DNA of 64,000 bases from Pseudomonadota bacterium. GTDB taxonomy: Bacteria; Pseudomonadota; Gammaproteobacteria; Burkholderiales; Rhodocyclaceae. A program made the position numbers and the translations under genes. Below, piece after piece: positions 17,080 to 26,308 of the stretch. Location of the stretch: contig JAFEDJ010000069.1 in the NCBI GenBank assembly GCA_018241685.1, forward strand, positions 275,623 to 339,622. The letters are read 5' to 3'. Within the stretch, counting starts at the first letter, position 1. Every line of letters begins with the position of its first letter. The notes under the pieces were generated by a model. It made no database searches, had not been told where the DNA came from, and saw only the letters and a program-made list of their open reading frames with translations.

Positions 17080-18915
17080 ATGGCCATCCAGCTTCTCCCC
17101 GACCATCTCATCAACCAGATCGCCGCCGGCGAAGTCGTCGAACGGCCGGCCTCGGTGCTCAAGGAGGTGCTGGAAAACGCCATGGACGCGGGCTCCACGG
17201 TGGTCGAGGTGCAACTGGAACAAGGCGGGGTACGACGCATCCGCGTGGCCGACGACGGCTGCGGCATTCCCAAGGACGAGTTGCCGCTGGCGCTTGAGCG
17301 CCACGCCACCAGCAAGATCGGCAGCCTCGACGACCTGGAGCACGTGGGCACGATGGGCTTCCGCGGCGAGGCGCTGGCAGCCATCGCCGCGGTGTCGCGG
17401 ATGAGCATCACCAGCCGCGCCGACGGCGAACCGCATGCCTGGCGCATCGACGCCGATCCCCGCGAGCTGGCTCCAGCAGCCCTCAACCACGGCAGCGTGG
17501 TGGATGTGGCCGACCTGTATTTCAACACCCCGGCGCGGCGCAAGTTCCTGAAGAGCGAAGGCACCGAGTTCGCCCATTGCGACGACGTCTTCCGGCGCGT
17601 CGCGCTGGCCCGCCCGGACGTGGCGCTGCAGCTGTCCCACAACGGCCGCGTCAGCCACCGGCTGCCATCCGGCACCAAGGAAGCCCGCGTGCGCTCGCTG
17701 CTTGGTGATGACTTCCTGGCCGCCGCCCGCCTCGTCGAAGCCGAATCGGGCCTGCTGCGCCTCAGCGGCTACGCCTCGCTGCCGGCCTATTCGCGCAGCA
17801 ACCGCGATGCCCAGTTCTTCTACGTGAATGGCCGCTTCGTGCGCGACAAGCTGGTCACCCACGCGATCCGCGAAGCCTACGCCGATATCCTGCACGGCAG
17901 CCGCCATCCGGCCTACGTGCTGTTCCTGGAGCTGGATCCCTATGGCGTCGATGTGAATGTGCACCCGGCCAAGATCGAGGTGCGCTTCCGCGACTCCCGG
18001 GCCGTGCACCAGTTCGTCTACCACGCGCTGACACGGACGCTGGCCGCCTCCGGCGCCGGCGGCGCGGCAGCCACGGTGGATAGCGCGCCCCAGCAGCAGG
18101 ATGCACCTGTCCAGAGTGGCGTCCGTTATCCCTCTCCCGGCATCCAGGCCCAGCCCTACCAGAGCCGCCTGGCGATGGAGCCCGCGTCCCGGGCTTATTA
18201 CGATTTCGCCGCCTCGGCCCGCCCGGACATCCCGACGAGCCCCCGGCCGGACGAGGCCCACCCGTCGTCCGTCGCCCTCCAGCCGACCGCGATCATCGAG
18301 CGGGACAATACGCCGCTGCCGGCCGGCGACCTGGCGCCGCCCCTCGGTTACGCGCTGGCCCAGTTGCATGGCGTGTACATCCTGGCCCAGAACGAAAGCG
18401 GCTTGATCCTGGTGGACATGCATGCCGCCCACGAGCGCATCCTCTATGAGCGTCTCAAGACCCTGCTCGACGGCACGCCCGGCGTGCAGCGCCTGCTGAT
18501 CCCGGCGGTGTTCGGGGTCGGCCAGAAGGACATGGCGAGCGCCGAGGAACACGCCGAACTGCTGGCCCGCATGGGTTTCGAGATCGGTCCGGCCGGCCCG
18601 CAGGAGCTGGCCGTGCGCAGCGTACCGGCGCTGCTCGCCCGGGCGCCGGTCAGCGAGCTGGTCCGCGCGCTCTTGGCCGAGCTGCGCGACTATCCAGCCA
18701 GTGAGGTCGTCACCGCCCGCCGCAACGAGCTGCTGGCAACGATGGCCTGCCACGGCGCGGTAAGGGCCAACCGCAGCCTGACGATCCCGGAAATGAACGC
18801 GCTACTGCGCGAAATGGAAGCCACCGAACGCGCCGACCAGTGCAACCACGGCCGCCCGACCTGGACGGCCCTGAGCATGGCCGAGCTGGACAAACTGTTC
18901 CTGCGCGGGCGCTGA
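17080..18915 (+). CDS. mutL: DNA mismatch repair protein MutL
   Basis: 611 residues from the ATG at 17080; the frame is open upstream but that part is not MutL-like. GHKL ATPase motifs: LKEVLENAMDAG, VADDGCGI, GTMGFRGEALAAI. The transducer domain ends VDVNVHPAKIEVRF. After a Pro/Gln-rich linker the C-terminal domain carries DMHAAHERILYE, which fits the endonuclease motif DQHA-x2-E-x4-E except for Q to M, together with ACHGAVRAN and CNHGRPT. Unlike the E. coli protein it is therefore probably a latent nicking endonuclease, as reported for Neisseria MutL. Confidence 0.95.
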   Translation: MAIQLLPDHLINQIAAGEVVERPASVLKEVLENAMDAGSTVVEVQLEQGGVRRIRVADDGCGIPKDELPLALERHATSKIGSLDDLEHVGTMGFRGEALAAIAAVSRMSITSRADGEPHAWRIDADPRELAPAALNHGSVVDVADLYFNTPARRKFLKSEGTEFAHCDDVFRRVALARPDVALQLSHNGRVSHRLPSGTKEARVRSLLGDDFLAAARLVEAESGLLRLSGYASLPAYSRSNRDAQFFYVNGRFVRDKLVTHAIREAYADILHGSRHPAYVLFLELDPYGVDVNVHPAKIEVRFRDSRAVHQFVYHALTRTLAASGAGGAAATVDSAPQQQDAPVQSGVRYPSPGIQAQPYQSRLAMEPASRAYYDFAASARPDIPTSPRPDEAHPSSVALQPTAIIERDNTPLPAGDLAPPLGYALAQLHGVYILAQNESGLILVDMHAAHERILYERLKTLLDGTPGVQRLLIPAVFGVGQKDMASAEEHAELLARMGFEIGPAGPQELAVRSVPALLARAPVSELVRALLAELRDYPASEVVTARRNELLATMACHGAVRANRSLTIPEMNALLREMEATERADQCNHGRPTWTALSMAELDKLFLRGR

Positions 18916-18945
18916 GCGCGCCCGGCCCGCCGCCAGCAGGCCGGC

Positions 18946-21129
18946 TCAGGCGCTGCGTGCGGCCTCGCCAGCCCACGGCCACAGCGGGCCACCACCCATG
19001 CGCTGCAGCTTGCCGAGCACCGACGGCACCGGCAGCGGCCGGTCGAAACGGTAGCCCTGGAACTCGTCGCAGCCCAGGTCGCGCAACAGCTGGTGCTGCA
19101 GGCCGGTTTCGACCCCTTCGGCGACGACGGTCAGGCCCAGGCTGTGCCCCAGGCTGATGATCGCGCGGGAGAACTGCAGGTCTTCCGACTCCGGCTGCAG
19201 GCCATCGACGAAGGATTTGTCGATCTTGATCACGTCGATCGGCAGGCTCTTCAGGTAGGCCAGGCTCGAATAGCCGGTGCCGAAGTCATCCACCGCCACC
19301 GTCAGCCCGCGCGCCTTCAGCTCGGAAAGGGTGTTGATCATGCGCTGGGGGTCCGCCATCAACTGGGTTTCGGTGATCTCCAGTTCGATGCACTGGGGCG
19401 GCAGGGCGTGGCGCTCAAGCACACTGAGCAGGCGCGCCGCAAAGCCGCTGTCGCGGAACAGCTGCACCGAGCAGTTGATGGCCACCCGCGGGCAGGCCAG
19501 CCCGGCGCGCTGCCAGCCGTCCATATGGGCGGCGACGCTGCGGATCACGAAATCGGTGATCGGCACGATCAGGCCGGTCTCCTCGGCAATGCGGATGAAG
19601 CGCGCCGGCGACACCGGGCCGAATTCCGCGCTGTTCCAGCGCAGCAGGGCCTCCATCGCACGCAGTTCGCCGTCGCGCCCGAGGCGCGGCTGATAGACCA
19701 GGGACAGTTCGCTGCGCTCGATGGCGCTGCGCAGCGCCATCTCCAGCGCCAGGCGCTCGGTGGCATTGGCACCGATCTCCGGCGTGAAGCGATGCACCCG
19801 CGCCCGTCCGGCGGCCTTGGCGGCGTACATCGCCGCGTCCGCCTGCTGCAGCAGCTGCGGCAAGTTGCGGGCGTCCTCGGGGTAATGCGCCACGCCGATA
19901 CTGGAGGTCACGGTGACCTCCTTCTCGCCGAGCATCACCGGCCGCGCAATGGCCTCTTGTACCCGCGCCAGCACGGCCTCCACGTTGCCGCTCTGGGCGT
20001 CGTCCTCGAGCATCAGCACGAATTCGTCGCCACCGTAGCGGGCCAGCACGTCGGTCGAGCGCAGGCACTGGGACAGGCGGTAGGCCACCGTCAGCAGCAG
20101 CTTGTCGCCGAACAGGTGGCCCAGCGAGTCGTTGATGACCTTGAAGTTGTCCAGGTCGATGAAGGCCACCAGCAGGTTGTCACCGCGCCGGTCGGCCCGC
20201 CGCGCGGCTTCCTCGAAGCGCTCGGCAAAGCTCAAGCGGTTCAGCAGCCCGGTCAGCTGGTCGCGGGTGGCCTGGTAGCGCAGGCGGTTCTCGGCCTCCC
20301 GCTGGGCGGTGATGTCGCGCACCGAACCTTCGTAATACAGGAAGTTGCCATCCACGTCGCGCACGCTGTGGGCGCTCTCGGAAATCCACACAATGCTGCC
20401 GTCGCGCCGGCGCACCGCGGAGACGAAATCCCGCACCTCGCCATCGGTCTGCATCTGGGCGATGAAGGCGGCCCGCCGCTCCGGGTCCACATAGAGCTGC
20501 CGCCCCACGCTGCGCAGCTCGGCGATCAGCTGGGCCGGCGAGTCGTAACCATATATCGCCGCCAGTGCCGGGTTGGCCGCCAGATACACGCCGTCCTTGG
20601 AAGTCTGGAACAGGCCTTCGCTGCCCGAATCGAAGATGCTGCGGTAGCGCAGCTCGGCATCCGCAAGCTGCTGCTGGGCTGCCACCTCGTCGGTGATGTC
20701 CTTGATCTGCGCCTCGGTGTACAGCACGCCGTCCTCGCCGCAGCGCCCGGCGCCCTGCTCGCTGACCCAACGTACGCTGCCGTTGCGATGGGTAATCCGG
20801 TAGTCCACCCGATAACGCCCCTCGGCCTGGGCCGCCTCCAGCACATGGGCCATCAGCGGTGCCTTGTCGTCGCTTACGATGAGGCGCCCGAACAGTGCGC
20901 CATCCCGCATCAGCGCCTCCGCCGGCCAGCCGCACAGCGCTTCGGCGCCTTCACTGACGAAAGTCAGGCTGCGCTCGCCCTCCAGGCCGCTCAGTCGCGC
21001 CTGGATCACCATGCCCTCAAGCGCCGCCAGCACCCGCTCCGCCAGGGATCCGTCCACCGCCCCTGCAGCCGGGACCAATGCCATTCGCGCCGTCGCCTTG
21101 CCCGCTCTGACTGTCGCCCGTCCGTTCAT
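18946..21129 (-). CDS. PAS-PAS-GGDEF-EAL cyclic-di-GMP signalling protein
   Basis: 727 residues, no membrane segment. Two PAS/PAC units (residues about 30-150 and 160-280, each ending in an IKDITDE/VRDITAQ-type PAC), a GGDEF domain with intact RYGGDEF active site and an upstream RSTD inhibitory site, and an EAL domain with EALLRW, ITETQLM, VDDFGTGYSSLAYLK, IKIDKSF and VAEGVET. Both synthase and phosphodiesterase centres look intact. The start overlaps the stop of the preceding gene (ATGA), so that protein is probably a partner. Convergent with mutL. Confidence 0.93.
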   Translation of the reverse strand: MNGRATVRAGKATARMALVPAAGAVDGSLAERVLAALEGMVIQARLSGLEGERSLTFVSEGAEALCGWPAEALMRDGALFGRLIVSDDKAPLMAHVLEAAQAEGRYRVDYRITHRNGSVRWVSEQGAGRCGEDGVLYTEAQIKDITDEVAAQQQLADAELRYRSIFDSGSEGLFQTSKDGVYLAANPALAAIYGYDSPAQLIAELRSVGRQLYVDPERRAAFIAQMQTDGEVRDFVSAVRRRDGSIVWISESAHSVRDVDGNFLYYEGSVRDITAQREAENRLRYQATRDQLTGLLNRLSFAERFEEAARRADRRGDNLLVAFIDLDNFKVINDSLGHLFGDKLLLTVAYRLSQCLRSTDVLARYGGDEFVLMLEDDAQSGNVEAVLARVQEAIARPVMLGEKEVTVTSSIGVAHYPEDARNLPQLLQQADAAMYAAKAAGRARVHRFTPEIGANATERLALEMALRSAIERSELSLVYQPRLGRDGELRAMEALLRWNSAEFGPVSPARFIRIAEETGLIVPITDFVIRSVAAHMDGWQRAGLACPRVAINCSVQLFRDSGFAARLLSVLERHALPPQCIELEITETQLMADPQRMINTLSELKARGLTVAVDDFGTGYSSLAYLKSLPIDVIKIDKSFVDGLQPESEDLQFSRAIISLGHSLGLTVVAEGVETGLQHQLLRDLGCDEFQGYRFDRPLPVPSVLGKLQRMGGGPLWPWAGEAARSA

Positions 21130-21905
21130 GCCTTGCCCATCAAGTCGTCACCAACCCGGTCGATCCACACGAACACCGTATCAATCGCCTCTGTCGCCAA
21201 TCTGTAAAAGTCATCCACCGGGTAGTCGACCCGCTCGCGCAAGAATTCGGCCCGCACCACATGCACCAGCCGCTCGGCGGCCGTCCGTGCCACCAGCGCC
21301 TCGATCGGCGGGGCCGTTTCCCGGTAGCGCTGGTTGGCCGCCACCAGCAAGGCCTCGGCCGACGAGCACTGGAAGAACAGGCGCGTGCGCTTGAAGGGCG
21401 AGCAATGCCCGATCGCCGCAATCCCGCAGCACAAGCCGCGGATCCTCCCCAGCGCCTCGGTCAGCGCCGGCAGCTGACGGGAATACGCACTCACCAGCCG
21501 ATCCCGCTCCCTATCCAGTCCCGCCCACTCGTCCGCCAGGCGCCCGATACGTTCGAGCACGCGCTCCAGCAGACGGCAATGACGTAGAAACAGCATTTCG
21601 TCGGAACCCATGTGCCGGCTGGCAAGCATCTGCTGCCAAACTTCTGCCAGCGTCTCGACAAACGCTTGGTCACCACTTGCTTCGGAGCTACTCCCTTCCG
21701 GCGGACAAGCTTTCAGCGCCCTCTCGATGGCAAGGGAAACCGCCACCTGCGTGGCGGGCAACTCCGCTTCGAGACGAATGCCACCGGCACACAGGGCGCG
21801 ATGGCGCTGCACCGCGCGCAGGACGGCCAACAGGGAAACCGTAAAACGGAAATCGGCGTGAAACTGGCGGAAACCCGCCGGCGCAGCATGAACGACCGTC
21901 CCCAT
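21126..21905 (-). CDS. Hypothetical protein translationally coupled to the GGDEF-EAL gene
   Basis: 259 residues from the ATG at 21905 (AGGGG upstream; a GTG at 21908 is also possible). The product is all-helical without an obvious signal or membrane segment. Segments such as LLAVLRAVQRHRALCAGG and MLFLRHCRLLERVLERIGRLADEW weakly recall the nitrate/nitrite-sensing-type helical bundle found in bacterial sensors, but I would not assign it. It ends in the ATGA that starts the cyclic-di-GMP gene, so it is likely a dedicated input or partner protein. Confidence 0.65.
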   Translation of the reverse strand: MGTVVHAAPAGFRQFHADFRFTVSLLAVLRAVQRHRALCAGGIRLEAELPATQVAVSLAIERALKACPPEGSSSEASGDQAFVETLAEVWQQMLASRHMGSDEMLFLRHCRLLERVLERIGRLADEWAGLDRERDRLVSAYSRQLPALTEALGRIRGLCCGIAAIGHCSPFKRTRLFFQCSSAEALLVAANQRYRETAPPIEALVARTAAERLVHVVRAEFLRERVDYPVDDFYRLATEAIDTVFVWIDRVGDDLMGKA

Positions 21906-22173
21906 CACTTGCCCCTGGACAGGCCGGCAAGACCGGGACGAAAAAGAACGGCGCCGACAGATGGGCAGGTAGGAAATCGAGGCGAAATCACGGGATGTCT
22001 TCGAAGAAATTGCGGCGATTGTGCACTGCAATTACGGGGATGGCGAAGCAATCTTTAACGAATGTGACGACAAGAAGACAATGGAATGCGGCCGACGCCC
22101 CTGCTCCGTCACGGTTGCCATGATTTTCTCCAGGCAGGAAAATGGAAAGTTATTTCGCACTATCGCAACTCCC

Positions 22174-22902
22174 GTGAAACTCGAACGCATCCTCCAGAAT
22201 CAGGGCTTCGGCAGCCGCCGCCAGTGCCGCCAGTGGGTGGAACTCGGCGAAGTTCGCATCAACGGCGAGGTCGTGGACGACCCCGGCGCCGAGATCGACA
22301 CCGCCGGCCTGGTCTTCGAAGTCGAAGGCCACAGCTGGACCTTCCGCGAGAAGACCTACGTCGCCCTGTACAAACCGGCCGGCTACGAGTGCTCCCACGA
22401 ACCCAAGCACCACCGCAGCGTGTATTCCCTGCTGCCGCAGCAACTGGTGGCCCGCAACGTGCAGAGCGTCGGACGCCTCGACCAGGACACCACCGGGCTG
22501 CTGCTGTTCTCCGACGACGGCGCCTTCATCCACAACCTGTCGTCGCCGAAGAAGCACGTGCCCAAGGTCTATCGCGCCGAACTGGCCGAAGCCGGCACCG
22601 ATGCCCTCGTGCAGCGCCTGCTCGACGGCGTCGATCTGATCGACGAGCCCCAGCCGGTGCCGGCCCTGCATGCGCGCCTGCTGGCCGAGCGGACGCTGGA
22701 AATGAGCATCGATCTGGGCAAGTACCACGTCGTCAAGCGCATGATCGCCGCCGCCGGCAACCATGTAGAACAACTCCATCGCAGTGGCTTCGGCGGCCTC
22801 CACCTGGGTGAGGGGCTGCTAGCCGACCTGACCGAAGGCCAGTGGGTCTATCTTGAAGAGGCCGACCTCCAGCAACTGCATTCCGCCGCCAGAAAGGCCT
22901 GA
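22174..22902 (+). CDS. Pseudouridine synthase, RsuA family
   Basis: 242 residues if the GTG at 22174 is used; this gives the usual N-terminal S4 domain (LERILQNQGFGSRRQCRQWV) and a length near E. coli RsuA. An ATG at 22120 is an alternative, and neither has a strong ribosome site. The catalytic aspartate lies in VGRLDQDTTGLLLFSDDG, and YVALYKPAGYECSHEPKHH is the family KPxG segment. RsuA modifies U516 of 16S rRNA; the related RluE modifies 23S rRNA, so the target is inferred. It is followed two bases later by a second pseudouridine synthase. Confidence 0.87.
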   Translation: MKLERILQNQGFGSRRQCRQWVELGEVRINGEVVDDPGAEIDTAGLVFEVEGHSWTFREKTYVALYKPAGYECSHEPKHHRSVYSLLPQQLVARNVQSVGRLDQDTTGLLLFSDDGAFIHNLSSPKKHVPKVYRAELAEAGTDALVQRLLDGVDLIDEPQPVPALHARLLAERTLEMSIDLGKYHVVKRMIAAAGNHVEQLHRSGFGGLHLGEGLLADLTEGQWVYLEEADLQQLHSAARKA

Positions 22903-22904
22903 TC

Positions 22905-24248
22905 ATGACCGACACGCTCCGCCGCCGCGCCCCGCTGCCCACCCGCGATGGCACCCTGAAACTCAAGCCGCGCGCGGCCGGCGCCGCCGAGGCAGCCCCG
23001 CAGGCCCCCGACAGCCCCAAGCCCAACAAGGACTGGCGCAAGCCGGCCGCCGGCAGCACCGGCCGCAACCGCGCCAAGGCCTCCTTCCCCGAACAGGCCA
23101 ACGCGGAACCCGAACGCCGTAGTCCGCGCCCGTTCCGCGACGGGGACGCGCCGCGCCAGGGCGGCGAGCGCTTCCGCGACGACCGCCCGCGTAGCGATCG
23201 CCCCCGCGACGACCGCCCGCCTCGCCCGACCGGCGACCGACCTGCCCGTCCCTTCGGCGACAAGCCGGCACGCTCGTCCGGCGAACGTACGGCCGGCGAA
23301 CGTCCGCGGTGGGGCGAAGAGCGCCCGGCCCGGCCCTTTGGCGACCGGCCGCCGCGGCGTCGCGACGACGGCAGCAACGACGGTAGCGCGCCGCAACCGG
23401 CCAGCCGCCCGCGCGGCGAGTTCGGCAAGGCCGCCGAGGCCCGCCCCCCGCGCCACGAGCGCAAGCAATGGAGCGGCGAAGCACGTCCAGCCCCCGTACC
23501 TTCCCCGCTGCGTGACGACGGTTCGATCCGCCTGTCCAAGCGGATGACCGAACTGGGCCTGTGCTCCCGCCGGGAAGCCGACGAGTACATCGAAAAGGGC
23601 TGGGTCCGCGTGGATGGCCGCGTGGTCAGCGAGCTGGGCTCCCGCGTCAAGCCGGACCAGAAGGTGGAACTCGACCGCCGCGGCCAGACCGCCCAGGACA
23701 GCCGCGTCACCATCCTCCTCAACAAGCCTGTCGGCTACGTATCCGGCCAGGCCGAGGACGGTTACGAACCCGCCAGCGTGCTGATCACCGCCGAAAACCG
23801 CTGGGCCGAGGATCCGTCCGAAAACCGCTACCTGCGCACCCACCACCGTGGCCTCGCACCTGCCGGGCGGCTCGACATCGACTCCATCGGCCTGCTGGTG
23901 TTCACCCAGGACGGGCGCATCGCCCGCGCGCTGATCGGCGACGACTCAAGCATCGAGAAGGAATACCACGTGCGCGTCGAGGGCAGCCTCACCGACGAAG
24001 GCCTCAAGCTGCTCAACCACGGCCTGTCCCTCGACGGCGAAGCGCTGCGCCCGGCCAAGGTCAGCTGGCTCAATGAAGACCAGCTGCGCTTCGTGCTGCG
24101 TGAAGGCAAGAAGCGCCAGATTCGCCGCATGTGCGAGCTGGTCGGCCTGAAGGTCGTCGGCCTCAAGCGCGTACGCATCGGCCGTGTGATGCTCGGCAAC
24201 CTGCCGCCGGGCCAGTGGCGCTACCTCGGTCAAGACGAGCTGTTCTGA
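22905..24248 (+). CDS. Pseudouridine synthase, RluF/RluB group, with long disordered N-terminus
   Basis: 447 residues. The first 205 or so are Arg/Pro/Asp/Gly-rich and repetitive (RDDRPRSDRPRDDRPP, GDRPARPFGDKPARSSGERT) and probably unstructured. The enzyme core begins at SIRLSKRMTELGLCSRREAD (S4 domain), then LLNKPVGYVSGQAEDGYEP, the catalytic AGRLDIDSIGLLVFTQDG, and REGKKRQIRRMCELVGLKV. The core resembles RluF (23S rRNA U2604). The basic tail may aid RNA or ribosome binding. Translated right after the RsuA-like gene. Confidence 0.87.
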   Translation: MTDTLRRRAPLPTRDGTLKLKPRAAGAAEAAPQAPDSPKPNKDWRKPAAGSTGRNRAKASFPEQANAEPERRSPRPFRDGDAPRQGGERFRDDRPRSDRPRDDRPPRPTGDRPARPFGDKPARSSGERTAGERPRWGEERPARPFGDRPPRRRDDGSNDGSAPQPASRPRGEFGKAAEARPPRHERKQWSGEARPAPVPSPLRDDGSIRLSKRMTELGLCSRREADEYIEKGWVRVDGRVVSELGSRVKPDQKVELDRRGQTAQDSRVTILLNKPVGYVSGQAEDGYEPASVLITAENRWAEDPSENRYLRTHHRGLAPAGRLDIDSIGLLVFTQDGRIARALIGDDSSIEKEYHVRVEGSLTDEGLKLLNHGLSLDGEALRPAKVSWLNEDQLRFVLREGKKRQIRRMCELVGLKVVGLKRVRIGRVMLGNLPPGQWRYLGQDELF

Positions 24249-24339
24249 GACTGCTGCGGGCACGCACCTGACATAGGGTGCCTGCGGGACGCCGGGGCCG
24301 GGTTAGAATTGCCCGCCACGGCTGCCCCGCAAGGGGGCT

Positions 24340-24362
24340 CCACCACCCGCAGCGGGTGGTGG
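24340..24362. repeat. GC-rich hairpin
   Basis: CCACCACCCGC and GCGGGTGGTGG are perfect inverted arms separated by one base, so 9-10 bp can pair. It lies between the pseudouridine synthase operon and the Cys-rich protein gene. No T-run follows in either direction. Confidence 0.45.
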
Positions 24363-24405
24363 GCGCCGCATACCGCGCAGCACTCCACCCGCGACGTGAC
24401 CGACG

Positions 24406-25056
24406 ATGCTTGTGTCCTTGCTGTACCGCTTAGCCTTACTGCTTCTGGCCGGCCTGGCCTGTAGCCCAGCGTTGGCGGAACTCGACGAGACATATCAGGG
24501 GCTGCTGACCCCCGAGAGCTTCGAGGCCCTCGTACCGATCACGATTCAGCTGAAGGAACAAGGCGGGCGGCTCACGGGTACCGTCACCATGGGCTCCCCC
24601 TTCCAGGCATCCGCCCCCATCGTGGCCGGCGAAAACAAGTATGGGCAATGCACCCTGCGGCTCATCCTGCCCCCTTCCGTCACGCTACGGATGTCCGGCA
24701 GCTGTCAAGCGAGCATGTTCGAGGGGCGTTACACAATTTCCTCAGCCAAGGACAACAACAGATCCAAAGGCACCTTTCGCCTGATGCGCAAGGATGTCAA
24801 GGGCAGCGACGAGGACAAGAACGCCCATTCCCCCTTTGCGCCACCAACCGGCAGCGTCACCGACTGCATCAAGGCCAACACCCGCTGCCTGCTCGCCTGC
24901 CCGCAAGGGGATTACAACACCGAGTTCCTGTGCTCCAACCGGTGCCGCCACAAGTACCAGGCCTGCAAGGCAAAGTTCTCGGCGACACCCTCTCCACGCA
25001 GCTTCGGCAGCATCGCACCGCCCGATGCCGGTATGCTCCCCGCGCCATCGCGTTGA
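24406..25056 (+). CDS. Secreted protein with Cys-rich C-terminal module
   Basis: 216 residues with a clear signal peptide (LYRLALLLLAGLACSPALA). The middle (residues 25-130) is beta-rich with one cysteine pair (QCTLRL, GSCQAS). Residues about 150-190 hold six cysteines in a CxxxxxxC-CxxxC-like spacing (TDCIKANTRCLLACPQGD, EFLCSNRCRHKYQACKAKF), suggesting a small disulphide-bonded domain. No family was recognised. It is a single gene between the pseudouridine synthases and prfB. Confidence 0.65.
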   Translation: MLVSLLYRLALLLLAGLACSPALAELDETYQGLLTPESFEALVPITIQLKEQGGRLTGTVTMGSPFQASAPIVAGENKYGQCTLRLILPPSVTLRMSGSCQASMFEGRYTISSAKDNNRSKGTFRLMRKDVKGSDEDKNAHSPFAPPTGSVTDCIKANTRCLLACPQGDYNTEFLCSNRCRHKYQACKAKFSATPSPRSFGSIAPPDAGMLPAPSR

Positions 25057-25140
25057 CCGCCCCGCACAGGTACCAAGCTGCAGCGCCCCCTGCGTGAAGG
25101 TATAATGCCCGGTTTTCCCGCACCAGCCAGGGCCCCGATC

Positions 25141-26245
25141 ATGGAAGCAGAACGTCTCAACGCCATCTCCAACAAGCTCGCCGACCTGAAGGCCCGGGAG
25201 CTCGAACTTCGGAGGTATCTTTGACTACGACTCCAAGGCTGAGAAGCTGATCGAGGTCAGCAAACAACTCGAAGATCCGGACATCTGGAACGACGCCAAG
25301 CACGCCCAGGAGCTCGGCAAGGAAAAGAAGACGCTGGAAGGCGTCGTGCTGACGCTGCAGGAGATCGAGCAAGGCATCGCCGACGGCAAGGACCTGTTCG
25401 AGCTCGCCTCCATGGAGGAGGATGAGGACACCATGCAGGCCGTCGAAGCCGACGTGGCCAGCGTCGAAGCCCGGGTCGGCGAACTCGAATTCCGCCGCAT
25501 GTTCAGCAATCCGATGGACGGCAACGCCTGCTTCATCGAAATCCAGGCCGGCGCCGGCGGCACCGAGGCCCAGGACTGGGCCGGCATGCTCGAACGCATG
25601 TACCTGCGCTACGCCGAACGCAAGGGCTTCCAGGTCGAACTGCTGGAAGAATCCGAGGGCGAAGTGGCCGGCATCAAGAGCTGCACGATCAAGGTCGGCG
25701 GAGAATACGCCTACGGCTTCCTGCGCACCGAGACCGGCATCCACCGCCTGGTCCGCAAGAGCCCCTTCGACTCCAACGCGCGCCGCCACACCAGCTTCAC
25801 GTCGGTGTTCGTCTTCCCCGAGGTTGACGACTCCATCGAGATCGACATCAACCCGGCCGACGTGCGTACCGACACCTACCGCGCCTCCGGCGCCGGCGGT
25901 CAGCACATCAACAAGACCGACTCCGCGGTACGTCTGACCCACATCCCGACGGGCATCGTCGTACAGTGCCAGAACGACCGTTCCCAGCACCGCAACAAGG
26001 ACGAAGCCTGGTCGATGCTGCGGGCGCGCCTCTACGAAGCCGAGCTGCGCAAGCGCCAGAGCGAACAGCAGAAGCTCGAGGACGCCAAGAGCGACATCGG
26101 CTGGGGCCACCAGATCCGCTCCTACGTGCTCGACCAGAGCCGCATCAAGGATCTGCGCACCAACTACGAAGTCGGCAACACCCAGGGCGTGCTCGACGGC
26201 GACCTGGACGGCTTCATCCAGGCCAGCCTGAAGCAAGGCGTGTAA
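25141..26245 (+). CDS. prfB: Peptide chain release factor 2, made by programmed +1 frameshift
   Basis: ATG at 25141, 27 codons, an in-frame TGA at 25222-25224, then +1 reading from 25223 to the stop at 26245, giving 367 residues. RF2 recognises UAA and UGA: the tripeptide anticodon SPF (RKSPFDSNARR) and the catalytic GGQ (SGAGGQHINKTDSAVR) are both present. An annotation starting at an internal ATG would lose the N-terminal helical domain. Followed by a strong intrinsic terminator. Confidence 0.96.
25211..25225 (+). promoter_or_regulatory. prfB recoding site
   Basis: GGAGG (an internal Shine-Dalgarno) is followed three bases later by CTT TGA C, the conserved slippery codon and stop. When RF2 is scarce the ribosome pauses at UGA and slips +1, so RF2 controls its own synthesis. 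Confidence 0.95.
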
Positions 26246-26251
26246 CACGGG

Positions 26252-26284
26252 ACGGAGGCCGCTGGCCGGCCTCCGTGCTTTTTT
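26252..26284 (+). terminator. Intrinsic terminator after prfB
   Basis: Ten-bp GC-rich stem (26252-26261 with 26267-26276), five-base loop CTGGC, then GC and six Ts. It ends 25 bases before the next ATG, so the following operon probably needs its own promoter or read-through. Confidence 0.9.
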
Positions 26285-26308
26285 CCCTCTCCTGATCGAA
26301 CCGCTACC

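Noticed and set aside
25141..25345. Frameshift or sequencing error in prfB
   Set aside because: The in-frame TGA sits in the conserved Shine-Dalgarno plus CTT TGA C recoding context found in most bacterial prfB genes.
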